A stretch of 64,000 nucleotides of DNA from Zingiber officinale (Eukaryota > Streptophyta > Magnoliopsida > Zingiberales > Zingiberaceae): assembly GCF_018446385.1 (NCBI RefSeq), contig NC_056002.1, positions 27,514,636 through 27,578,635 of the forward strand. The letters are read 5' to 3'. Below, piece after piece: positions 56,186 through 64,000 of the stretch. The translations under genes were made by a program, and so were the position numbers. The notes under the pieces were generated by a model. The model was not told the origin of the DNA, did no database searches, and saw only the letters and a program-made list of their open reading frames with translations. Position 1 is the first letter of the stretch, and every line of letters starts with the position of its first letter.

Positions 56186-57844
56186 TTAAAGTTCAGAAAT
56201 ATATTGCATTTTCCATGACATACAATCATCAAAGTCCAAACTACTTGTACAATCCAATAAAGCATTTTGCTGCTGTTCATACCTACAAATATAATTCAAC
56301 CCCACCAAAAGTTCACAAATAACTGCTTCTATCTTCTGCCTATCAGCAAAATATATAGTCTGAAGCAATAGAACATTGGCCCTCGATATTATTTGTTGTT
56401 GCTCGAAGTTCCTCTCAGTTTGCCAACGGATCATATCATGAGCCATAGGAGAAAGCCAACTTAAAATTTCATCAAGTGCTTCCTTCCAATCATGTGCAAG
56501 AGGAGCATCATATATTGCTAGATTCTTCATATACGATTTGAGACTCTTTCTAAGGGAAGCTCTTAAACTGGAAGGCAACATCTGGTATAAATCATCCCTC
56601 GCATCGTCCCCAATCAAATGTGGATACTTTAGTAACTTCTCTATGATAATTATGATGTTTGAATAATGCAAGGCAAGAGCTGAACCACCTACCATAGAGG
56701 GTGCGGCTAATCTTGTTATTTTAGTCATTGGGCCAAATTTGGACCTCTTCGTACTCATCTTCTGCAACACTTGACTGTTAAATGAAACCAAAGACCCATA
56801 TGTTGGCCTACTGAGGCAGCTCTCATTCTCGAATTGCTCAATATCCTCTCTCAATTCAACAGAGCTGCCTAAACTTAGACATTCCATGAAAAACCTGCCA
56901 GGACTCGCTCCACAATTGAATCTGGGGCCTTCTCTCCTGAAATTAGCACTATTTACTGAATCAGAAGCCAAATTTGGAAGCTGTCCAGATTTGCTATCTA
57001 GAAAACCTGATCTTAGGGAACCTGAATGAACTGGGTGCTGAGTGGAGGTAAAGATTTCACTTGAAATCTGACAACTTAGGTCGGTAATTAGGCAATCCAA
57101 GCTACCAATTGTCTCCCCAAACACGAGGCATATCCGGGAGTGAATGGTGCAGACAGCCCGGGCGAGGATGAGGACGACCTTATCGTAAGTCTGATTCCAT
57201 AGTGAGGAATCGCATAGGTGCTTCACATCATGCCGCTGCCATTGGATTTTCTGGTCAAAGACTTGACGGCTCTCGTTGTGAATCGGGTTTTGATCAATCT
57301 TCTTGGTGGCGTTCTCAAGCTCCGTGAGGACCTCCAGCTCGGCATAGAGAGCAGAAGTAGAGGAGACAAAGCGCCCCATCTTGCGGATGGTCCTGTCCAT
57401 GTCCTTGGAGAGGAAACCAAGGCTGGAAGGATCGATGCGGCCGGCGAGGAGGTCGGAGTAGACGTGCTCGAAGCCAAGGAGGGCAGGGTACGCACAACGG
57501 CGGCCCAGGCGGGAGGCGACGGCAGCGATGCCGTTGAGATCGTCCAGCTTCTCGGCGAGGGCGAGGGTTAGGAGGAAGGTGTTGTCGGACGAGATGAGAT
57601 GGCGCACGCCTGGGGACGCAAGTGTCTGGGAGCGGAACCGCACCATCTCAGGTTCAGAAAGGGAGTGGTAAAGGCTAACGGCACGGGACATGGCGCTGGC
57701 GACCTCGAAGGAGAGGATCCCGACTATGGCGGGAGAAGGCGGCGACTTGGAGATGTCACTCTTCTTCTGCTTCTTTTTCGCCGCGGCGGAGGCCGTAGCG
57801 ACGGAGGTCCGCATCTTGTGATCACAGGCCTCCGCTACCATCAA
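56186..57844 (-). CDS. PSK SIMULATOR (PSI)-like DUF3475/DUF668 protein
   Basis: Single exon, 552 residues. The N-terminal DUF3475 domain (about 39-97) reads AIVGILSFEVASAMSRAVSLYHSLSE, then PGVRHLISSDN and LALAEKLDDLNGIAAVASRLGRRC. FEHVYSDLLAG, DMDRTIRKM and HDVKHLCDSSLWNQTYDKVV follow. The C-terminal DUF668 domain (about 378-470) reads SMVGGSALALHYSNIIIIIEKLLKYPHL, DDLYQMLPSSLRASLRKSLK and YDAPLAHDWKEAL. The conserved tail is VLLLQTIYFADRQK, AVICELLVGLNYICRYE and DFDDCM. PSI proteins are plant-specific and promote growth linked to phytosulfokine signalling. This one lacks an MG myristoylation start and so is of the longer-known MVxE-type subgroup. Two adjacent ATGs exist; the second gives MVAEA, the form usual in relatives. 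The minus strand upstream (57845-58200) is probably 5' UTR. Confidence 0.93.
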   Translation of the reverse strand: MMVAEACDHKMRTSVATASAAAKKKQKKSDISKSPPSPAIVGILSFEVASAMSRAVSLYHSLSEPEMVRFRSQTLASPGVRHLISSDNTFLLTLALAEKLDDLNGIAAVASRLGRRCAYPALLGFEHVYSDLLAGRIDPSSLGFLSKDMDRTIRKMGRFVSSTSALYAELEVLTELENATKKIDQNPIHNESRQVFDQKIQWQRHDVKHLCDSSLWNQTYDKVVLILARAVCTIHSRICLVFGETIGSLDCLITDLSCQISSEIFTSTQHPVHSGSLRSGFLDSKSGQLPNLASDSVNSANFRREGPRFNCGASPGRFFMECLSLGSSVELREDIEQFENESCLSRPTYGSLVSFNSQVLQKMSTKRSKFGPMTKITRLAAPSMVGGSALALHYSNIIIIIEKLLKYPHLIGDDARDDLYQMLPSSLRASLRKSLKSYMKNLAIYDAPLAHDWKEALDEILSWLSPMAHDMIRWQTERNFEQQQIISRANVLLLQTIYFADRQKIEAVICELLVGLNYICRYEQQQNALLDCTSSLDFDDCMSWKMQYISEL

Positions 57845-58460
57845 CAGGTACTGGTTTTTCCAAGATCGAGCATACCCTCTAGACTAGGTTTTCTCATCTG
57901 GAAACAAAAAAAAGGGAAGAAATTTAACCATAACCACCGAAAACAACAAAAAGAAAAATAAAAAAGAAACAACCCAAATTTGCAGAGAAATCAATCAAAG
58001 CAAGAGACTTTACATGATCGGAAAGTCCAGCCCCCAAATAAATCGACACCCGTCTCGGCTCCAAATTTTCGCACTATTCCACCGAGATTCCTCCAATAGA
58101 GAGAGAAAGGACAATCGATCGAAGAGAAGCGCAGTGCGTTTAAACGATTAGGTCTTACTCCACGGCTGTTGCTTCTGCTTAGCGTCCTACATATAGCACG
58201 AACTCCACCGCATGGCTCAACCGACCGAGGACTCTTTTTGCTGTGCTCAGTCACCGGAGGCGTGCCCCCTCCGCTACTGCGGCGGTGGTTGGCGTGGACG
58301 AGCAGGGGGCGGTGGAGCAGCGAGGGCAGGAGGATTCAAGGAAGAGGACCGGCAAAGTAGACAGTGAGTCACAGAGGGAAGGGAGGCAATTAAGGCGAAG
58401 ACAGAAAGGCAGGCGGAGGAACGTCGTGGCCTTTATTGTTGTTTTTATTATCGATTAATT
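57845..58460 (-). promoter_or_regulatory. 5' UTR/promoter region of the PSI-like gene
   Basis: GC-richer than the flanks and lacking a credible protein on either strand; 57991-58254 (minus) and 58169-58458 (plus) are short frames without domains. The composition changes sharply to AT-rich at 58440. A leader intron is possible but I cannot place it. Confidence 0.4.
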
Positions 58461-59584
58461 AATTAAATTAAATTAAATTTATTTAAATTATATGTTATTT
58501 TCAAGGCCATGCAAAAATATCAAAGAATTTATTAAGCGTCTTTTTTTTCCCCTTATTCAATAAATCTAAAATATAAATTATACATATTCAAAAATATTTT
58601 TAATTAAATAAATATTAACTTAATCGACAAATAGATAATTAAATATTATATATATATATATGGACTAAAATCTTATATAATTTCTTTAAAAAAAATTGAA
58701 AATGAGTAATTATTTGTTTTATGAGGTCACGAAGTGCATTCATAAATTCGCTAGCCAACAGTGATTGGCTAGTTGGAAATGAAATTATTGATTTTAAATT
58801 GGTGTTAAATTGGTTTGAGTGTACTAATAATGGCTCTTCTTTAAGTTTATTTGTCCTTTTGACACTATTTAGCAATATAAACGGTTAAACGAAATCATAT
58901 ATACATGGGAAAAATATGCAAATATTTCATTAAAATATTAGATAATTTTTTTTAAAAAAAATGATTGTAAATCCATCAACATTTTTTTTATCAAAAGTGT
59001 TTGATGACTATTAGTAGATTAGGATAACATCTAATGGATTATTAGTGGAAGAAAATAAACCAATCAATAAATTGAATAGATAGAAATTATTAAGAAAATT
59101 ATAAAATAGTGCTCTTTCAAGTAAATTTAAAAATAAAGTGTATTATATTAATTATCTATGAAACTTTAAATACAATTTTATGTAAAATATCATTTATATC
59201 ATAGCCACGTAAATATCTAACTTATAGTCGAAAAATAGTGGAGTCTTGTAGTCCTTATGGTCCCTCTGGACGGTTCCACAGGACAACTTATTAAGAGTAT
59301 TTATCCTTATGCAATGATCGTTTATATAGGAGAGGTCAAACACACTTTAAGATCAATTACAGTAACATCTATATAGATGTAACTACGTTAACCTGTAAGG
59401 GTAGATATAAATATCTAACTTACGATAGTAAAAGATCAAGTCATTTTTTTAACGGTCCTCACCCCCACATATTTTAGAAAGAAATAAATCATAGGGACTG
59501 AGGCATTTGCCTAGCACAATAATTTTTTTATATGGAAAGATCAAGCATCCAATAAAATATTTTTATATCTATTGGAAATTGATA
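58461..59584. repeat. AT-rich flank and dispersed repeat copy 1
   Basis: 59030-59228 matches 62490-62700 (shared GTAAATTTAAAAATAAAGTG-like words). 59390-59587 is an uninterrupted copy of a repeat found again around 60680-61180 and 63618-64000 (landmarks GATATAAATATCTAACTTA, CATTTGCCTAGCACAATAA, GATCAAGCATCCAATAAAAT). There are no genes. Confidence 0.6.
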
Positions 59585-59587
59585 TTA

Positions 59588-60629
59588 AGAATGTATTTGG
59601 TTCAAATTATATATAACTTATATGATTAGCAGATAATCACATAATTAAAATTATTGAGAATAAAATGTAACTAAATATTATTTAATTCAACCGGTAATAT
59701 AATAAAAATTTATTTGTTTGAAAATTTTAATGAATAATCTAATTTAATATTTTACTATATTACCTCAGTTATAAAATCAATCATATATAATAATAATAAT
59801 ATATTATTATTATTATTATTTAGGTGTTTCTTTACTTTTCTTTTTCAGGTTTTTTTAAATGTGTTTTTTTATTATTTTTCTTATTGTTTTTATTTTTGTT
59901 TGTTTACATTTTTTTTATTTTTTATACATTTTTTTATTTTTTACGTTTTTTATTTTTTTAATTTGTCCTATTTTTTTAGGTTTTTTTTTATTTTTTTTAA
60001 ATTTATTTTTTATGTTTTTTATTTTTTCTATTTTTTACATTTGCTTTATTTTTTTTTACGTTTTTTCCTATTTTTTAACTTTTTTTATTTTTTATGTTTT
60101 TCCTTTTTTTCATGTTTTTAATATTTTTACATTTTTTATTATTTTTTACATTTTTAATTTTTTAATCTTTTACATTTTTCCCTTTTTTTACATTTTTAAA
60201 TTTTTTTTATATTTGTTTATTATTATTTTAATCATTTTACATTTTTTCTATTTTTTTATATTTGTTTATTATTATTTTAATTATTTTATGTTTTTTAATT
60301 TTTATATTTTCTTATTATTTTTTATTTTTTACGTCTTTTTTTTCTTTTTTTTAATTTTTTTTTCTATTTTTTTATTTACGTTTGTTTTCTCACATTTTTC
60401 TCATATCCGATGATATTTTTGATTAAAAAAAAATTGTTAACCCCATAATCAAGAAAAATTTCAGTTTTTCAAGATTTTCCGATTTCGGATTGCAAAGCCC
60501 TTTTACTGACGTATTCGGTATAGAACATTACTCGGGAATCATTGATTACTTAAGTCAAACAGGGGTTTCGTTGATAACCTTGAACGAATAACTAAGATTA
60601 TCAAAGATAACCTCAACAAAACACACTCT
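59588..60629. mobile_element. Long MITE, TTA-target (PIF/Harbinger-like), copy 1
   Basis: Ends are AGAATGTATTTGGTT and, inverted, AGAGTGTGTTTTGTT. TTA precedes the left end (59585-59587); the right target copy has decayed to AAA. It is similar over its outer 200-250 bp to 62748-63617. The core (59820-60410) is a T-rich low-complexity tract of TTTTTTATTTTTTACATTTT-like words. The 184-codon frame in it is an artefact. Confidence 0.65.
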
Positions 60630-60818
60630 AAAGATCTATTGCAGCAAACATCTATATATATATATTAACTGCGCAATCCATAAGAATAGACATGAATATC
60701 TAAGTTATTGCAATAAAAGATGCAGTCATCAACTTAGCGACCTCCTCTAGGATGACCCCATATATACTGGAAGAGGATATATCACAGGGGCATTTGTCCT
60801 AACACAATAACCTTTTAC

Positions 60819-61118
60819 CAATGTTTTGAAAACCAGACCGGTCACTGAATTAGTGAAATTATCAGGTCGAGGGTTTTAAGGTTTGAACGATCCAACCGGT
60901 GGTTCAACCGTTATATATATATTTATAAAAATCATGTTTCAATCCTGATTGAACTTGCGATTTTGACCGATTTAGAGTGGTTTTGACCGGTTTTAAATGA
61001 TTTTGATCGGTTTTTTTATTTTTCGGCTTTAATGGGTGACAAGACCGGACCAGACCAAGAGCCGGTTCGCAGTTCAACCGGTCGGACTGACCGGTCTGGT
61101 CCGATTTTCTAAACACTA
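60819..61118. mobile_element. hAT-type MITE, 300 bp
   Basis: Inverted ends are CAATGTTTTGAAAACC and TAGTGTTTAGAAAATC, each followed by an ACCGGTC-rich region. The 8-bp target copies CCTTTTAC (60811-60818) and TCTTTTAC (61119-61126) differ at one base. The dispersed repeat it sits in is uninterrupted at 59510-59550, giving an empty-site comparison. Confidence 0.75.
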
Positions 61119-61126
61119 TCTTTTAC

Positions 61127-62489
61127 ATGGAAAAGATCAAACATCCAATAAAATATTTTCACATCTATTGAGAATTGATCATAATACTTATTGTAACAAA
61201 TACTCATACAATATCTGTGAGGTAAATTTCAAACTTAATTCTACAAAAGGTTATATGCTAATCCAAACGTCCCATATGACTAGCTCCATAAATCATCTTT
61301 AATGAGGTAAATTAAGAGACCAAATAAGTCATTATGTGAGAGAGTATTTTTATCAGATTCATCAAAAATCGATCCTTCCCCGATTTTACAAATCTACCCT
61401 ATAATAATCAGTTTTCGCTATAACTTAGAATACTAATATATAATTCTTTTATAAAAAAAGATAAATTCGTTATCTTAACGACCCATAATATAACTCTTTT
61501 ACAAAAGATCATATGTTATGTTGACCCGAGCATCCCTCACGATCAATTCCATATAAAATTAAGTAAATCATCACACGAGAAGTACAACTAGAACTAATTT
61601 TAATTCATTTTAATTAATTAATTAAGAAGAAGAAGGGAAGGTAGAAGTAGTAGTAGTCGTAGTAGTTGACATCGCTTCATAGATCGAACAGGATGTTCAC
61701 ACTCACAATGACATTAATGCGGTGGCGGCCTACTTTTTGGCATTTTCAGTGCGCGTTACTTTTTTTTTTCGCTGATTTTACTGTTTTATTTTTTGGATTA
61801 AATTTGGCACAAGGCTTGTCCCATCCGTCAGCTGTGCAGCTCCGTGTTTGATTATTGTTAGGTGGCGTTAGATAGAGTGTAATGTATTTTATAATATAAT
61901 CATGATTATATTACCAGATTTATTATTTTATTTAATTTATTTTATAATTTATAATATAATATAATCTTGATTATATAAAATAATAAAATTTTATAATCTA
62001 GATTATAAAATAAATATTATATAATTCAATTAAATTAATAGGTCATAATTTAACTACATTTGGATATGAAATATATCCTTAGTCTGTCGTCATTTGTCGT
62101 CGGCCGTCGCCCGCTGATCGCTCATCGCCACCACCACCCGTCAACTGTCGACGCCTTCGCCATCAGTCGTCGGCCGTCATCGTCACCCGTTGGTGATGGC
62201 CGGCGGTTGTCAGTGGTGACGACCAACGGTTGTCGATGGTATCAACCGTTGGTTGCCACAAGTTCCGATAGAGATGTAACGGTCATCGGTAGATATTGTA
62301 TGATATTTTTATCATTTTATAATAATACAAATTATATTCTTTATAAAAAATAATGGACATCAAAATATAATCATCTTTGTAATAAAAAATTATATATATT
62401 ACATTATCAAATATAGTAATATAATTAAAATTATATTATATTATATTATAAATTTAATTACATAACAACCCAATCAAATGTAACGACTA
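61127..62489. other. AT-rich intergenic sequence with a GC-rich patch
   Basis: Mostly AT-rich. 62078-62260 is a GC-rich patch of CGTCGGCCGTCGCC-like words on both strands inside TATA-rich flanks, perhaps the core of an unrecognised inverted-repeat element. The short frames here (61666-61851, 62060-62353) have no domain. Confidence 0.4.
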
Positions 62490-62744
62490 AGATATAATCT
62501 AATAGATTATTAGTGAATGAAAATAAATCCATCGATAAATTGAATAGACAGAAATTATTAAAAAAAACTTATATAATAATACTCTTTCAAGTAAATTTAA
62601 AAATAATGTGTATTCTATTAATTAGCTATGAAACTTTAAATACAATTTTATGTAAAATATTATTTATGTCATAGCCACTTAAATATTTAACTTATGGTAA
62701 AAAAACAAAAGTGAAGTTCTCATTGTCGGATGACTCAATATATT

Positions 62745-62983
62745 TTAGGGTGTATTTGGTTCAAATTATCATGTATAACCAAGGTTACTAGACAATCACA
62801 TAATCAAGATTATAGGGAATAAAATAAATCAAATGTTGTTTGATTCAATTTAGATAATGTAACAAAAACTTATTTGTTTGAAAGTTTTAATGAATAACCT
62901 AGTTTAATATTTTACTATATTACCCTCAGTTACAAAACCAACTATACTTAACTCTTCGTTTTTTTTTACTTTTTCTTTTTCAC

Positions 62984-63021
<38 letters not shown>

Positions 63022-63620
63022 TATTTTTTTTATTTTTAAAGTGTTTTTTACCTTTTATATATTTTTAAGTTTTTTTTATTTTTTTACGTTTTTTTGTTTT
63101 TTAAATTTTTTTATGTTTTTTTACAATTTTTTTATTTTTTTTTCATTTTTTTTTATATTTTTTTACATTTTTCTATTTTTTACTTTTTAATTTTTTAAAA
63201 TTTTTTTTACGTTTTTTTTTAATGTTTTTATGTTTTTTATTTTTTTTCTCATTTTTTATGTTTTTTCTATTTTTTTTAATGTTTATCTATTTTTTAAGTT
63301 TTTTACAATTTTTTATTTTTTTATTTTTTCTATGTTTATTTTTATTTTTATATTTTTCTTTATGTTTTTCTTTTTTGTCATATTTTTCTCTTATCCGAGG
63401 GTATTTTGGGTAAAAAAAAAATCGTTAAACCCGGAATCAAGAAAAACCTCAGTTTTCCGAAATTTTCTGATTCCTAGTTGCATGCCCTTTTTGCCGACAT
63501 GTCAGACATTGAACATTACTCGGGAATCATCAATTACCTAAACCAAACAAGATTTTTTTTGATAACTTTAGATGGATAACCAAGGTTATCTAGAATAACC
63601 TCCAACCAAACGCATCCTTA
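62745..63620. mobile_element. Long MITE, TTA-target (PIF/Harbinger-like), copy 2
   Basis: The body is 62748-63617 (870 bp) with TIRs GGGTGTATTTGGTT and GGATGCGTTTGGTT (inverted) and an intact TTA duplication (62745-62747, 63618-63620). Inner AACCAAGGTTA words occur near both ends. The core (62950-63380) is T-rich low-complexity with a (TA)n run at about 62990-63017. The dispersed repeat around it is uninterrupted at about 59470-59500 (CATATTTTAGAAAG), which shows a single TTA at the empty site. Confidence 0.85.
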
Positions 63621-63724
63621 GAAGGGGAGAAATTACATGAAGCATTTGTTCTCGTACAGTAATCTCTGAGATATATAGGAGAGGTCAGACATCTAATCAT
63701 ATATTTTATACTAATTATATCAAC

Positions 63725-63903
63725 TTAGGGCATCCACAATGCTTTTAACACTTGAACGTGTTAATATTGTTTTTTATTATTATTTTCAAATCTATAAGCA
63801 TTAACGCATTCAAAGAATTGAACGCGTTAATGCTACAGTGACAATAAAAGGATGACACGTTGATATTAACGTTTCACTTTAACATGCGTTGCAGAAGCCC
63901 TTA
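63725..63903. mobile_element. Small TTA-target MITE (Tourist-like), 173 bp
   Basis: The body is 63728-63900. Ends are GGGCATCCACAATGC and, inverted, GGGCTTCTGCAACGC; TTA occurs on both sides. It contains repeated AACGCGTTAA / AACGTGTTAA palindromic words. Confidence 0.8.
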
Positions 63904-64000
63904 TAGGGATAGACGTAAATATCTAACTTATTACAGTAAAAAAAAATATAATCGTCCATTTAGTGCATGACCCCTCCAGGATAACCCAATATATCCTAAA

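Noticed and set aside
57218..57571. 117-codon plus-strand frame
   Set aside because: Antisense shadow of the conserved PSI-like coding region.
59859..60413. 184-codon frame made of F, I, Y and L resembling a membrane protein
   Set aside because: It is the T-rich core of a MITE; overlapping frames show the same composition.
63222..63541. Two overlapping phenylalanine-rich frames
   Set aside because: Same T-rich MITE core in the second copy.

Overview
The window is nuclear DNA of a flowering plant. It is a gene-poor, transposon-dense stretch with long LTR retrotransposons, a Cassandra-type miniature element carrying 5S-like sequence, hAT and TTA-target MITEs, SINEs, and two ordinary plant genes with spliceosomal introns or plant-specific domains. 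A monocot, perhaps a gingers-and-bananas relative, is my guess from the overall look of the retroelements; nothing in the sequence proves it.

Only two host genes are convincing. A six-exon gene at 28129-35878 (+) encodes signal peptidase complex subunit 3 (167 aa), with a GC-AG last intron. A single-exon gene at 56186-57844 (-) encodes a 552-aa DUF3475/DUF668 protein of the PSK SIMULATOR (PSI) type.

Layout: 1-8254 is the gag region and an LTR of a minus-strand gag-only retrotransposon (family A). Its LTR is split at 3293-7957 by a composite insertion: a Cassandra-like TRIM joined to the internal region and 3' LTR of a long LTR element, all inside one ACTTT target duplication. 8255-13329 holds old LTR-like repeats. 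13330-26984 is a second minus-strand element (family B, TSD GATAT), with a very AT-rich interior into which a plus-strand Copia element (17833-23896, 5' truncated, coding region broken) is inserted. 27082-27690 holds SINE-like units. 28129-35878 is the SPCS3 gene. 38074-50882 is a three-level nest: a DUF659-type hAT transposase pseudogene (+) split by a second hAT element (39038-49482, transposase on -), itself split by a young gag-only LTR retrotransposon (family C, 40368-47786, TSD AGTAT). 53539-54478 is a non-autonomous hAT element, about 54815-55364 a TRIM-like element, 56186-57844 the PSI-like gene, and 58460-64000 an AT-rich tract with several MITEs and a dispersed repeat.

The most interesting signal is in the LTRs of families A, B and C, in an LTR fragment at 8575 and in the TRIM at 54.9 kb. 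They carry arrays of short stem-loops whose arms differ from unit to unit but stay complementary (compensatory change). One class is built around GGTCAA...TTGACC, which is a back-to-back WRKY W-box core. A second class is CCTRG...CYAGG, and a third is a GATCGATC dyad with covarying outer bases. I know of no named family with this architecture. Whether it is functional (promoter, RNA structure) or a by-product of replication is open.
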